Origin: Flavobacteriales bacterium
Lineage (GTDB): Bacteria > Bacteroidota > Bacteroidia > Flavobacteriales_E > Vicingaceae
Direction: 5' to 3'
DNA: 64,000 nucleotides
NCBI GenBank assembly: GCA_020853105.1
Contig: JADYZM010000004.1
Span: forward strand, 124,001-188,000
The notes below the pieces were generated by a model that was given only the letters and a program-made list of their open reading frames with translations, had not been told where the DNA came from and did no database searches. Below, one piece after another: positions 44,375 to 56,800 of the stretch (position 1 is the first letter of the stretch; each line of letters begins with the position of its first letter). A program made the translations under genes and the position numbers.

Positions 44375-45127
44375 ATGAAACATACCGTATTGATTTTTGC
44401 TCTAGCTTTCGGCTTATTTAAAAATAGCTATTCACAAAACGACACACTAAAAGCTCAAAAAGGCGACTGGGGTTTGTCTATTAATATTTCAGGATTAATC
44501 AACAACATTATGATTCAGAATCCAAAAGACGGTAACGGGAACTATACGCTTTTTGGTAGAAAATACCTCAAAGATGATGTGGCTGTTCGATTTGGGTTTA
44601 ATATTAACGTAGATAATCAATCGTGGAAAATGGAGGATAGCATAACAATTTCTTCTGGAAACACTGCTTTACGAACAATAGACTCATCGATGAGTCGCTT
44701 TGATTTCTCTGTAATTGCCGGATATGAAAAACATTTTGGAAAAACAAAACGCTTAGATCCTTATTTTGCAGGTGATATTGCTATTGGTAGAATAGGTAAT
44801 ACTAAAATACAAGCAGACACAGATATTGAAGATGTTACAGGAAAAGACAAAACACAACACATTATTCAGTATGACGGTGGAATGTTTTTTTCTATGGGAG
44901 TTTTTGCTGGATTTAATTATTTTATAGCACCAAAACTAAGTTTAGGAGCTGAATTTGGCTATTCATATCAATTTACAAATGTTGGTGGCGACTTTAATGA
45001 AAGTACTGTTAACACTCCCGTTAGTGGTGCCCAAACATCAAAGTTTACTAGAGGTAAAAATGAACAGATTTCGAACAACTTGAATGTTCGTTCAACGGCA
45101 TCAATAATGTTGTCGTATTTCTTTTAG
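44375..45127 (+). CDS. outer-membrane beta-barrel protein, unassigned
   Basis: The 250-residue protein has a signal peptide (MKHTVLIFALAFGLFKNSYSQ). Amphipathic strands typical of a small outer-membrane barrel follow: GDWGLSINISGLINNIM, DVAVRFGFNINVDNQSW, FDFSVIAGYEKHFGKTKRLD, YFAGDIAIGRIG and FMSMGVF-type turns. It ends SIMLSYFF, with the terminal aromatic expected for barrel insertion. No family name is evident beyond OmpW/porin-like. A polar insert (KFTRGKNEQISNN) lies near the C-terminus. Confidence 0.82.
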   Translation: MKHTVLIFALAFGLFKNSYSQNDTLKAQKGDWGLSINISGLINNIMIQNPKDGNGNYTLFGRKYLKDDVAVRFGFNINVDNQSWKMEDSITISSGNTALRTIDSSMSRFDFSVIAGYEKHFGKTKRLDPYFAGDIAIGRIGNTKIQADTDIEDVTGKDKTQHIIQYDGGMFFSMGVFAGFNYFIAPKLSLGAEFGYSYQFTNVGGDFNESTVNTPVSGAQTSKFTRGKNEQISNNLNVRSTASIMLSYFF

Positions 45128-45169
45128 TTCAAATTCTTAACTTTCACTAATTTGGAAAAGCAATCCAAT

Positions 45170-45379
45170 TTATTCCGGTTTGTTTGAATCGGGCTTATAA
45201 AGCACCGAAAAAATAAACAACATCACAGCGGCAGATACAAAAATGATTAAAAGTGTAGTGAGTGTTTTGCTGATGATGTGTTCAATATTAATGATATCCC
45301 AAACGGCAAGTATAGATATAACAGTGAAAAACAATGCAAGGATGGACAACAATATTGCAATTCCTCTTCTAAATAACAT
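45170..45379 (-). CDS. small two-TM membrane protein (69 aa)
   Basis: The 69-residue protein consists of two hydrophobic segments (about residues 6-29 and 39-61), separated by a short loop (DIINIEHIISKT) and ending in the polar tail YKPDSNKPE. The basic start MLFRRG suggests that both ends face the cytoplasm. No family is recognised. It is convergent with the outer-membrane protein gene, with 42 bp between stops, and has over 300 bp of free DNA upstream, so it is a separate transcript if real. Confidence 0.6.
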   Translation of the reverse strand: MLFRRGIAILLSILALFFTVISILAVWDIINIEHIISKTLTTLLIIFVSAAVMLFIFSVLYKPDSNKPE

Positions 45380-47310
<1,931 letters not shown>

Positions 47311-47411
47311 TTTGTATTGCTATTTTTCATTGTACAGTTAGTCTAAATTTTTGAGTTCGCTTTAAAGTAGTAACCCCTTAAAATCTTTTCTTTCGAACTT
47401 TGATTCTTTTG

Positions 47412-47419
47412 TATATTTG
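47412..47419 (+). promoter_or_regulatory. putative -7 element before the zinc-finger protein gene
   Basis: TATATTTG matches TAnnTTTG and lies 21 bases before the ATG at 47440. The same octamer is found before both HU genes. No good -33 element is seen. Confidence 0.45.
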
Positions 47420-47439
47420 GCTTTTATAACAACTTAAAC

Positions 47440-47799
47440 ATGGAAAAAAAACGTTGTAAAGAATGTGGAGAATCATTTTCAGGAAGATCCGACAAGAAAT
47501 TTTGCTCCGATGCTTGTAGAAATTCATACAACAATCATATTAACAAAGATGTTATAAACTTTATTCGCAACACAAATAACCGACTACGAAAAAATTGGAG
47601 AATTTTAGAAGAAATTAATCCTTCCAATAAAATAAAAACAACTAAAAAACATTTGCAAAACAAAGGATTTGATTTTAGCCTTTTCACAAGCATCTATAAA
47701 ACCAAAGATAATTCTGTATATTATTTTTGCTATAATCAAGGGTATCTTGAACTTGAAAATGATATGATTCTAGTTGTAAAAAACAACAATACAGAATAA
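47440..47799 (+). CDS. small zinc-finger protein, function unknown
   Basis: The 119-residue protein begins with a treble-clef-like cysteine motif, KRCKECGESFSGRSDKKFCS followed by DACRN (C-x2-C, then C-x3-C). This is a zinc ribbon of the kind seen in DUF2116-like proteins. A helical basic middle (INFIRNTNNRLRKNWRILEE) and a beta-rich C-terminus (SVYYFCYNQGYLELENDMIL) follow. It could bind nucleic acid or protein. I know similar small flavobacterial proteins but no assigned role. It is monocistronic between the ABC-F and transglycosylase genes. Confidence 0.78.
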   Translation: MEKKRCKECGESFSGRSDKKFCSDACRNSYNNHINKDVINFIRNTNNRLRKNWRILEEINPSNKIKTTKKHLQNKGFDFSLFTSIYKTKDNSVYYFCYNQGYLELENDMILVVKNNNTE

Positions 47800-47881
47800 A
47801 AAGTTTATTAAAACTGAAATGTTGATAACTGAAAACAGAAATGATGTAACATTTTGTTAAAAAATACGTTACTTTATAACC

Positions 47882-48838
47882 ATGAAAAAAGTTGCAATAA
47901 ATAGTACTCTTTTGATTTTTTTACTCTTGACGGTATCGTTTTACAACCCTTCGTTGGAAAAAGTAGAGCTAATGTCTGTTTCAGGAATAAGTGATACCAC
48001 TAATTATACCTTTGTAAAAGCCAGTCAAATATACTCAGAGCGTTGGGACACTTTAAGTCAACCCAATTTTTGGAGAACTTTAATGGGTATGCACCATGAT
48101 TCAGCATTAGTTAATATCAGTACCACACGACAAATTATTAAAAAGGTATCTCTCAAAGAGTGGAATGCTATTTCTGATATAGAAAAAGACTGCTTTAGAG
48201 ATAGCGTAAGAAGTTATTATTCACTTCCAAGTGAAACAAGAATTTTTGTTACAACCGGAAGGCAATTTTTTTATGATTTTGACAGAGTGATACCTGTAAT
48301 TAGCCGTGGAATAGAAATATTTAAGGAAAACAAAGTTGATCCGTTCTATGCTCAAGCCATTTTGCTTATTGAAAGTCCAAATAAAATGCAAAAGTCAGAA
48401 GTAGGAGCGTATGGTTCCTTTCAATTGATGAAAGGAGTAGCTCTTAATATGGGATTAAAAGTTAATAAATATATTGATGAACGCAGAGATTTTGATAAAT
48501 CTGCATGGGCTGCTGCAAAATTAATCAGAACCATTTGTATTCCTGAATTAAATAAAATACTAAACGAAAAGTGCATTTCATACAACCCAAATGATTTATG
48601 GTACAGATTAATGGTGATGCATGTATATCATGCGGGAGCAGGTAATGTAAAAAAAGTTTTAGAAGTTATCAATCCTTCAGTTGGAGATAAAGAATTAATA
48701 ACTACAATGTGGCAAACAGAAGCCGGAGGATTTAGAAATGCCTCACAAAACTATTCTCAACTTGTAGTGGCAAGCATGATTGAGCTTGATCATATTATAT
48801 ACAACCGTTGCCATACAATTTATTCAGACAACTTTTAA
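47882..48838 (+). CDS. lytic transglycosylase (SLT domain)
   Basis: The 318-residue protein has an N-terminal hydrophobic signal or anchor (residues 8-21). About 130 residues without assigned domain come next, then an SLT domain. The catalytic Glu is in VDPFYAQAILLIESPNKMQK, followed by SEVGAYGSFQLMKGVALNMG, which matches the GAxGxxQxM motif. The VMHVYHAGAGNVKKVL motif matches the usual AYNAGxGxV. It would cleave peptidoglycan to form 1,6-anhydro products in the periplasm. It is followed by a strong terminator. Confidence 0.88.
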   Translation: MKKVAINSTLLIFLLLTVSFYNPSLEKVELMSVSGISDTTNYTFVKASQIYSERWDTLSQPNFWRTLMGMHHDSALVNISTTRQIIKKVSLKEWNAISDIEKDCFRDSVRSYYSLPSETRIFVTTGRQFFYDFDRVIPVISRGIEIFKENKVDPFYAQAILLIESPNKMQKSEVGAYGSFQLMKGVALNMGLKVNKYIDERRDFDKSAWAAAKLIRTICIPELNKILNEKCISYNPNDLWYRLMVMHVYHAGAGNVKKVLEVINPSVGDKELITTMWQTEAGGFRNASQNYSQLVVASMIELDHIIYNRCHTIYSDNF

Positions 48839-48858
48839 TAGTAATTTCAATAAAAAAT

Positions 48859-48895
48859 AAAACAGTCATTGATAATTCAATGACTGTTTTATTTT
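48859..48895 (+). terminator. intrinsic terminator of the transglycosylase gene
   Basis: AAAACAGTCATTGA and TCAATGACTGTTTT (48859-48872 and 48877-48890) form a perfect 14-bp stem with a four-base loop. ATTTTG follows. It lies 21 bases after the stop codon. Confidence 0.92.
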
Positions 48896-48992
48896 GATTT
48901 TAGTGATTTATTTATAATTTCGTCTATTGTTTTTTTTTGAGTCATTCAAATCAAAACATTCTCACTTTATAATAACATAAAATCAGAGAGGT

Positions 48993-50540
48993 ATGAAAGT
49001 TGGCATTCCATCAGAAATTTCACCAAATGAACTGCGTGTAGCAGCAACTCCAAAAACTGTAAAAAGACTTATAAAGCAAGGTTTTGAGGTTTTTATTCAA
49101 GATGGAGCAGGAGTTAAATCAAATTTTTCAAATACTGAATTTAAAGAGGCTGGTGCAACAATAGTTGATTTTGCAAAGGATATTTACTCAAATTCAGATA
49201 TAGTTTTAAAAGTACAAGGACCGACAAATCAAGAGATTGATATGATGAAAGAAGGGTTGGTGTTGTTAAGTTATCTGTGGCCGGCACAAAATCCAGATTT
49301 ATTACAAAAATTAGCCAATCAAAAGGTAAATGCCATTGCAATGGATTCAATACCCCGTATTTCCAGAGCACAAAAAATGGACGTTCTTTCGTCTATGGCA
49401 AACATTGCCGGATATAGAGCAGTGATAGAAGGTTCGTTTTATTTTGGACGATTTTTGAATGGACAAATAACAGCTGCCGGAAAGGTAGAACCAGCTAAAA
49501 TATTAGTTATTGGAGCTGGAGTAGCTGGTCTTGCAGCAATTGGTGCTGCAAATTCATTAGGAGCAATAGTTAGAGCTTTTGACACCCGAAAAGAAGTAGC
49601 AGAACAAATAGAATCCATGGGAGCAAAATTTCTTACTGTTGAAATTGACGAAGATGGAGCAACATCTTCTGGGTATTCAAAAGAAATGAGTGCAGCTTTT
49701 ATTGAAGCCGAAATGCAATTGTTTTTAGAACAAGCTGCCGATGTTGATATCGTTATCACTACAGCTCAAATACCCGGAAAACCTGCTCCAAAATTGTGGC
49801 TAGATTATCATGTGGCTGCCATGAAACCAGGTTCAGTAGTGGTGGATTTAGCTGCATCAACAGGTGGAAATTGTACTCAAACAAAAAATGGAGAAATTTG
49901 TAAAACTGAAAACGGAGTTACTATCATTGGTAAACTCGATCAATTACCAACTCAAGCATCTCAACTTTATGGAAACAACTTATGCCATTTGCTCGATGAC
50001 ATGGGAAAAGCCGAAAAATTTAAAATTGATATGGAAGATGCCATTGTTTCTCGAGCAATGGTTACTTATAACGGAAAAATCAATTGGCCGCCAGCGCCAC
50101 TTCCTGTTAGCCCCACAGCAGGAGGCAATGTAAAAAAAGTAACTGCTCCAACTGCCGAAGAAATAAAACAATCTGAAGAAGAAAAATCAAAAAAAGCAGC
50201 TTTATCAACATTAATAAGTCTGTGTGTAGTAGGAGGACTGTTGCTGTTTGTGGGAGCTTTTGCTCCATCTGCATTCATACAACATTTTACTGTATTTGTT
50301 TTAGCAGTATTTGTTGGTTGGCAAGTAATCTCAAATGTTTCTCACGCATTGCATACCCCGTTAATGGCTGTAACCAACGCAATTAGTGGAATTATTGTAA
50401 TAGGAGGGCTTCTTCAAACTAAAAATAATGTCAGCAACATAATGACTATTCTTGCTTTTATAGCAATTTTGGTTGCAAGCATTAATATTGTTGGTGGGTT
50501 TTTCGTTACACACAGAATGTTAAAAATGTTTAAAAAATAA
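48993..50540 (+). CDS. pntA: proton-translocating NAD(P) transhydrogenase subunit alpha
   Basis: The 515-residue protein is the undivided alpha subunit, not the split PntAA/PntAB form. The N-terminal alanine-dehydrogenase-like domain I starts [20 protein letters not shown]. The NAD(H)-binding motif is [20 protein letters not shown]. The mobile loop region includes [14 protein letters not shown]. After a charged linker ([14 protein letters not shown]), three to four transmembrane helices follow (about residues 405-510). With PntB it transfers hydride from NADH to NADP+, driven by the proton gradient. The gap to pntB is 12 bp. Confidence 0.97.
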   Translation: MKVGIPSEISPNELRVAATPKTVKRLIKQGFEVFIQDGAGVKSNFSNTEFKEAGATIVDFAKDIYSNSDIVLKVQGPTNQEIDMMKEGLVLLSYLWPAQNPDLLQKLANQKVNAIAMDSIPRISRAQKMDVLSSMANIAGYRAVIEGSFYFGRFLNGQITAAGKVEPAKILVIGAGVAGLAAIGAANSLGAIVRAFDTRKEVAEQIESMGAKFLTVEIDEDGATSSGYSKEMSAAFIEAEMQLFLEQAADVDIVITTAQIPGKPAPKLWLDYHVAAMKPGSVVVDLAASTGGNCTQTKNGEICKTENGVTIIGKLDQLPTQASQLYGNNLCHLLDDMGKAEKFKIDMEDAIVSRAMVTYNGKINWPPAPLPVSPTAGGNVKKVTAPTAEEIKQSEEEKSKKAALSTLISLCVVGGLLLFVGAFAPSAFIQHFTVFVLAVFVGWQVISNVSHALHTPLMAVTNAISGIIVIGGLLQTKNNVSNIMTILAFIAILVASINIVGGFFVTHRMLKMFKK

Positions 50541-50552
50541 GATTTGTAAATT

Positions 50553-51956
50553 ATGCACATAATAAAAGAAATACAAACAGCAGCATACTTATTTGCAAGT
50601 ATCTTGTTTATTTTAAGTTTAAGTGGATTGTCATCACAAGAATCTGCAAAACGTGGAGTTTTATACGGAATAGTAGGTATGATTGTAGCTATAATTGCTA
50701 CGGTAATGGGACAAGGAGTTGAAGGTCATGTTTATATTATGATTGCTATTGCCATTGCTTCTGTTGTTGGAATAATGGTAGCTCGCAAGGTAGAAATGAC
50801 TGCAATGCCTCAATTGGTTGCAATACTTCATAGTTTTGTTGGCTTGGCTGCTGTTTTAGTCGGCTTTGGTTCGTATTTAGACCCGAAATCACATGAATTG
50901 ACTGGTGCTGAACACATGATTCATCTTGTAGAAGTTTTTATCGGAATTTTCATAGGAGCCATCACTTTTACAGGTTCAATAATAGCATGGGGTAAATTAG
51001 ACGGTAAAGTACCTTCAAAACCTTGGAATTTTGCAGGACTTCAAATCATGAACCTGATTTTACTTTTGATTTGTATTGCTTTAGGTGTATTTTTCTGTGA
51101 TGCTGAAGGAACTGAAGGTATGTTATTTTTAGGAATAATGACTGCAATAGCATCATTTATTGGTGTTGTACTTGTAATGGCAATTGGAGGTGGTGATATG
51201 CCTGTGGTAGTATCTATGTTGAACTCATATTCAGGCTGGGCTGCATCTGCGGCTGGTTTCATGCTAAGAAATGATTTGCTGATAGTTACCGGTGCGTTGG
51301 TAGGAAGTTCTGGGGCAATTCTCTCTATGCACATGTGTCATGCAATGAATCGGTCATTCTTTTCTGTAATTTTTGCCAGTGGTGGCAGTGGATCTTCTAA
51401 AGGTGGTGAGAAAAAAGCAATTGAAGGAGAAGTTACATCTTTAAACCACGATGAAGTAGCAACACTATTAAAAGAAGCTAAATCTGTAGTAATAGTACCT
51501 GGTTATGGAATGGCTGTTGCAAAGGCTCAATATCCTATTTATGAATTGGTTCAGATATTACGTAAACAAGGAAAAAACGTACGGTTTGCCATTCACCCAG
51601 TTGCCGGTCGCTTACCAGGTCACATGAACGTCCTTTTAGCTGAAGCAAATGTACCTTATGATGTTGTCTTAGAAATGGATGAAATTAATGAAGATATGCC
51701 TGAAACTGATGTTGTTATGGTTATTGGAGCAAATGATGTGGTTAACCCTAGTGCTCAAGATGATCCGGCAAGTTCTATTTATGGAATGCCTGTTATAGAA
51801 GTGTGGAAAGCTGAAAAGGTTATAATTATGAAGCGTTCAATGAGTGCTGGATATTCAGGGGAGGATAACCCATTGTTTTATAAGTCAAATTCAGAAATGC
51901 TATACGGTGATGCCAAAGACAGTGTAGATAAAATTTTAAATAATTTAAAGAAATAG
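50553..51956 (+). CDS. pntB: proton-translocating NAD(P) transhydrogenase subunit beta
   Basis: The 467-residue protein has about eight or nine transmembrane helices (residues 1-270), including the conserved [20 protein letters not shown] and [19 protein letters not shown] stretches. The cytoplasmic NADP(H)-binding domain III follows: [60 protein letters not shown] and [18 protein letters not shown]. It forms the membrane complex with PntA. The pair is followed by a bidirectional terminator. Confidence 0.97.
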   Translation: MHIIKEIQTAAYLFASILFILSLSGLSSQESAKRGVLYGIVGMIVAIIATVMGQGVEGHVYIMIAIAIASVVGIMVARKVEMTAMPQLVAILHSFVGLAAVLVGFGSYLDPKSHELTGAEHMIHLVEVFIGIFIGAITFTGSIIAWGKLDGKVPSKPWNFAGLQIMNLILLLICIALGVFFCDAEGTEGMLFLGIMTAIASFIGVVLVMAIGGGDMPVVVSMLNSYSGWAASAAGFMLRNDLLIVTGALVGSSGAILSMHMCHAMNRSFFSVIFASGGSGSSKGGEKKAIEGEVTSLNHDEVATLLKEAKSVVIVPGYGMAVAKAQYPIYELVQILRKQGKNVRFAIHPVAGRLPGHMNVLLAEANVPYDVVLEMDEINEDMPETDVVMVIGANDVVNPSAQDDPASSIYGMPVIEVWKAEKVIIMKRSMSAGYSGEDNPLFYKSNSEMLYGDAKDSVDKILNNLKK

Positions 51957-51969
51957 AACCAACACAAAA

Positions 51970-52000
51970 AAAATGCTATCAGTCCGATAGCATTTTTTTT
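51970..52000. terminator. bidirectional intrinsic terminator after pntB
   Basis: AAAATGCTATC and GATAGCATTTT (51970-51980 and 51986-51996) form a perfect 11-bp stem with an AGTCC loop. An A-tract lies on the left and a T-tract on the right. It lies between pntB and the convergent ACT-like gene and can serve both. Confidence 0.93.
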
Positions 52001-52014
52001 TAACAAATTATAAA

Positions 52015-52674
52015 TTACCCTTTGTTTAGATTTTTAAGAATTGTAAAAGCTCTGTCAATACAATCGTCTTCAACAATAATTGTAAACTCATGCATGGTTG
52101 AAATAATATCTAAAATATTTATTCCTTCCCAAGCAATTTTTTTGAGTATAAAATAATAAATACCGGAAACATCAGCATTTTCACTGGGTAATTTAATTGT
52201 TAATGAGGAAAGATTTTTTGTTTCTTGTATCAAAGTTTCGTGTTTGAACAAATTGTCTATATCATCATGTTCTGAATCACTAAGTATAATGGTAGTTTCA
52301 TAAACACCTTGCGAAAAAGCAAAAAATGCATCTTTTTTTCCTTTGATTTTTTTTAATAAATCAGCTTGTCTATCAACTATTGTTTCTGAATTTTTAAAAG
52401 TATAATAAGTAATTCTTGAACGAACAGTAATATCTCCTAATTTACTGATAACTTTTTTTACTTTGATTTTTAAATTCGGATCAAATTTTGGTGAAAGCCT
52501 TTTCAGAGCCATAACAATAGCTCCAATTTGCACATCTTTTTTAGTTAATTCGTCAATTTCTGGTTTTATTTGTCTTGAAAGCGATGATAGGTTAATTATA
52601 TTTTCAGCTAAAGCTTCTTCTAAAAAAGGTGATTTCTTAATTATTTCTTCTACTAATACGTGAGTTGCTTTCAT
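52015..52674 (-). CDS. ACT-like regulatory protein, function unknown
   Basis: The 219-residue protein starts with a helical segment (VEEIIKKSPFLEEALAENII and KKDVQIGAIVMALKRLSPKF), like a small HTH-like domain. It ends with a region resembling the tandem ACT domains of aspartate kinase (SSLTIKLPSENADVSGIYYF, ILKKIAWEGINILDIISTMH, EFTIIVEDDCIDRAFTILKN). No kinase domain is present. ACT domains bind amino acids, so this may be a stand-alone sensor. It is monocistronic and convergent with pntB. The similarity is by eye, and the ligand and target are unknown. Confidence 0.7.
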   Translation of the reverse strand: MKATHVLVEEIIKKSPFLEEALAENIINLSSLSRQIKPEIDELTKKDVQIGAIVMALKRLSPKFDPNLKIKVKKVISKLGDITVRSRITYYTFKNSETIVDRQADLLKKIKGKKDAFFAFSQGVYETTIILSDSEHDDIDNLFKHETLIQETKNLSSLTIKLPSENADVSGIYYFILKKIAWEGINILDIISTMHEFTIIVEDDCIDRAFTILKNLNKG

Positions 52675-53025
52675 ACAATTTTTTTTATTTTTCCCTTATT
52701 ATTTAATACTGTTAGTTAATTTTTAGATAATTCAAATTTTCGTTTGATTTTCGATTGCAAATTTATGAAACCAATAATGAAGTTAAATTTTTAACACAGA
52801 AAATTGATATTAAACAATCTGTAGTTTTTTATTTAAGCATTCCAATTTTCAAACAAAATGAGAATAAAATTTTAGATTTTAAAAATAATAGAAGTTCAAC
52901 AATAATTTTTTGACATAAGTCAAATCTGTTTTTTATAAACTTGAAAAATTGTTGAAATCATTTTACAGAAATTTGAAATACTGCATTAAAATTTTAGTTT
53001 CTTTATGGGGGATAATAGTAATTAA
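52675..53025. other. gene-free AT-rich intergenic region
   Basis: This is 351 bp of very AT-rich DNA between the divergent ACT-like and prmA genes. I see no ORF, tRNA, stable hairpin or clear TAnnTTTG element. It must hold the promoters of both genes. Confidence 0.5.
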
Positions 53026-53856
53026 ATGAATTATATTGAATTAAGCATTGAGGTAACACCAATAGAACCCGGAAGAGATATTTTAATTGCAGAATTAGCG
53101 GAAATCGGTTTTGAAAGTTTTGTTGAATTCGAACTCGGAGTAAACGCATATATACAGGAGAGTTTATTCAATGAAGATGAAATGAAGCAATTGTTTTCAT
53201 TCAACAGTAGTGAATTTAAAGTAAGTTATCACCAAAATAGAATAGAAGATCAGAATTGGAACGAAGTTTGGGAGAAGAATTTTGAACCGATAAATGTGAA
53301 CCAACAATGTTATATCAGAGCCCCATTTCATGAAAAGAAATCCAATATTGAATATGATATTGTCATTGAGCCTAAAATGTCTTTTGGAACAGGACACCAC
53401 GAAACTACCTATCTGATGATTGAAGAATTACTTAAAATGGAAGTTAAGTCAAAAAAAATACTGGATATGGGTTGTGGAACCGGAGTTTTGGCAATTTTGA
53501 CTGAGAAACTAGGAGCATCAGAAATTGTGGCAATAGACATTGATGAATGGGCTTATGAAAATACAGTAGAGAATATCAAAACGAACAATTGTTCCAAAAT
53601 TAAACCTCTGCTGGGAGGTGCAGAGTGTATTGCTCCTCACAAATTTGATATAGTAATTGCAAATATCAATAGAAACATATTGACTAAAGACATGGATAAA
53701 TATGCTGATTCGCTTTGCTCAAATGGACATCTTTTATTAAGCGGTTTTTTTGATTCAGACACAGAACTATTAATAAATCATGCAGAAAAACTACAGTTAA
53801 AAATAAAGAGCAAATCCATTAAAAACGAATGGACCTTACTTCATTTAATCCGTTAA
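53026..53856 (+). CDS. prmA: ribosomal protein L11 methyltransferase
   Basis: The 276-residue protein matches PrmA. The N-terminal substrate-recognition domain (about 1-95) starts MNYIELSIEVTPIEPGRDIL. The SAM domain then shows the PrmA hallmark MSFGTGHHETTYLMIEELL and motif I ILDMGCGTGVLAILTEKLGA. The DIVIANINRN motif (PrmA N-I-N-R-N) follows. It trimethylates ribosomal protein L11. It is followed after 5 bases by the 1480-residue gene, so the two are probably co-transcribed although they are functionally unrelated. Confidence 0.95.
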   Translation: MNYIELSIEVTPIEPGRDILIAELAEIGFESFVEFELGVNAYIQESLFNEDEMKQLFSFNSSEFKVSYHQNRIEDQNWNEVWEKNFEPINVNQQCYIRAPFHEKKSNIEYDIVIEPKMSFGTGHHETTYLMIEELLKMEVKSKKILDMGCGTGVLAILTEKLGASEIVAIDIDEWAYENTVENIKTNNCSKIKPLLGGAECIAPHKFDIVIANINRNILTKDMDKYADSLCSNGHLLLSGFFDSDTELLINHAEKLQLKIKSKSIKNEWTLLHLIR

Positions 53857-53861
53857 AAAAG

Positions 53862-56800
53862 ATGAGAAAAAAATTTATACTTCTGATTTATATTTGTTTA
53901 GCAAGCATTTCCTTATTGGCACAAACAAAGATTAAATCGTTTTCTGCAGACTCCTCAGCATTTTTTAAAGAAATGGAAGAATTCTTATCCGCTTCAAGAA
54001 AAGAAGAAGGAAAAGCAGTTATGGATGAATTTTCTTGGGATTGGTTTGGTGGTAAATTTTCAAATGAACAACGAACTGGTGTTTACAAAATGGCAAATCT
54101 GATGCTTGATAAAAAAAGAAAACCATTTCCGGATTTTAGAAACTACCTTTTTACTATATCAAAATTCGTTAACAGTAAATATCAAACCCCTGAATCTTTT
54201 GTGGCGTGGCAAGCAATATTGCAACAATTGGTTGACGACAAAAACAAAAATAATTTCACAAACTATTTAGAATCATGTAACTCACTGTTTGATGAAAATG
54301 CAATATATAAATCTGCTGCTAATACATGGAAAGCCAATAACAGCAATTATAAATTTGGGTTTGACAGTTTGCCAACTATCGAATTTAGTGCATTAACATT
54401 AACGTGTTATTCGAAAGAAGATAGCTCAGTAATTCATAATACCAAAGGTAAATTTTATCCAACCCTAGGAATTTGGTATGGAGAAGGAGGAAAAATCACA
54501 TGGGAAAGAGCCGATTACTCACCAGATTCTGTTTATGCAGAAATAAACAATTACTCCATTGAATGTAAAACACCTGCTTATGAAATAGAAAATGTAACAT
54601 TCTACGATTACACACATTTTCAGAAACCATTGAAAGGAAAATTGTTTGAAAAAGTTTTAGCAGGTGTAACTACCGAAAATGCAACTTACCCAAGATTTGA
54701 GTCAAACGACAAACGTATTAAAATTAGCAATATAGCCAAAGGGGTTGATTATATTGGTGGATTTGCACTTCACGGCAGAAAATTTATTGGCAGAGGTGAT
54801 GCAGAACAAGACGCCTTTTTTGTTTTCTACAGAAAAGAACAACCTTTTATGAAAATCGGTTCAAAAGCCTTTGTAATACGACCCGAGAAAATAGTTTCAG
54901 ATGTAGCTTCCGCAACCATCTATTTAGATAAAGACTCTATTTACCACCCCGGATTATCGTTTAAATTCTTTCAAGAAGAACGCAGATTAACCCTGATTAG
55001 AGATAATCAGGGAATTAAAATAACACCTTACTATAACTCCTTTCATCAAGTGGATATGGACTTTGAAATGCTAACATGGAATTTAGAAGACCCTCTCATT
55101 CAATTTGGAAACTTGGTTGGAGGTACCAAAACCGATGCTACATTTTCTTCATCAAACTTTTTTAAATTAAATATTTATCAGGATATGACAGGACTTTCCG
55201 ACCAAAACCCGTTGTATCAAATAAAAACCATGGTTCAACAATACGATACTAATTTTTTAACTGTAGAACAAGTTTCTAACTTCATGCGATTATCAAAAGA
55301 GCAATCAGTGTCTTTGTTATTAAACCTTACTTATGCTGGTTTTGTGTTGTTTGATTATGATAACATGAATTTTATTGTAAAAAATAAACTGTTAGACTGG
55401 GTAAAATCTAGTGCAGGAAAATTAGATTATGATGTAATAAACTTTTTTTCAAACATTAAAGGTGCATCAAACGGAACATTAAGTTTGTTGAATTATGATT
55501 TAACGCTCAGGGGAGTAAATAGCATTCATTTGAGTGATTCTCAACAAGTAACAATCTATCCCGACAATCAAACCTTGATATTGAAAAAGAATAGAGATTT
55601 TGATTTTAATGGTGTTGTACAAGCTGGTAGATTTGATATAATGGGAAGCAACTTTTCATTCAAATACGATAATTTTAAAATCAATATGCCAAATGTGGAT
55701 TCTCTGCGTATTTATGCCGAAACCGGACAGGTTGATGATTTAGGAAAGCCAATTATCAAGCCGGTAAAAACTGTAATCAATAATATAAATGGCGAATTAT
55801 TGATTGATAAACCCAACAATAAATCCGGAATAAAACCTGTTCCTGAATATCCTATTTTGAACAGTTTTAAAAATTCATATGTTTTTTATGATAGCAAATC
55901 GATTCAAGAGGGAGCTTATAAAAGAGATAATTTTTATTTTGATGTAAAACCTTTCACCATAGATAGTTTGGATAACTTTACTAATGCATCACTTCAATTT
56001 GAAGGTTCGTTAAAATCAGCAGGAATATTTCCTGATTTCGATGAAGTATTAAAACTTCAACCCGACCATTCTTTGGGATTTGTGAGAAAAACACCTCCAG
56101 ATGGATATCAAGTATATGGTGGAAAAGGAAAATTCACAAATGAAATTAATCTAAGTCATAATGGTTTGAAAGGAGATGGAAAAATAAATTATATCGCATC
56201 AACAACATATTCAAATGAATTTATTTTCTTACCTGATTCAATGATTGCAGTAGCACAAAATTTTGTAGTAGAAGCAAGCCCGGTAAAAGTAGAATTTCCA
56301 CCGGTTGAAGGCAAAAATGTGAAAACAACTTGGGTACCGAAAAAAGACTTTATGATTCATAAACAAATAACAGAGCCAATCCGAATGTATGATATGAAAT
56401 CGGTAATGCACGGACAAACCAAAATTACTCCCGATGGTTTATCCGGAAAAGGAACATTTGAATTTGAAAAAGCCGAAATGATTTCAGAAGAAATACAATT
56501 CAAGTTTCATGAGTTTTTTGCAGACACAGCTGACTTTAGATTAAAAGATACCGAAACTGCAGGTGAACTTTCGTTTTCAACTAAAAATGTAAATGCTCAC
56601 GTTAGTTTTAAAAATAGAAACGGACATTTTAAATCTAACGGAGGAGGTTCTGTTATTGAGTTTCCACAAAATCAGTACATCTGTTTTATGGATGAATTTA
56701 TTTGGTATATGGACAGAGATGACATAGAACTAACTGCCGGAGAAAGTAAAGAAAAAGATGCAAGTGATGTTAAACTGGAAGGAGCTCAGTTTATTTCTGT

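Noticed and set aside
52675..53025. tRNA or small RNA gene in a 351-bp gap
   Set aside because: No cloverleaf, no GC-rich stem and no terminator-like hairpin is visible in this AT-rich stretch.
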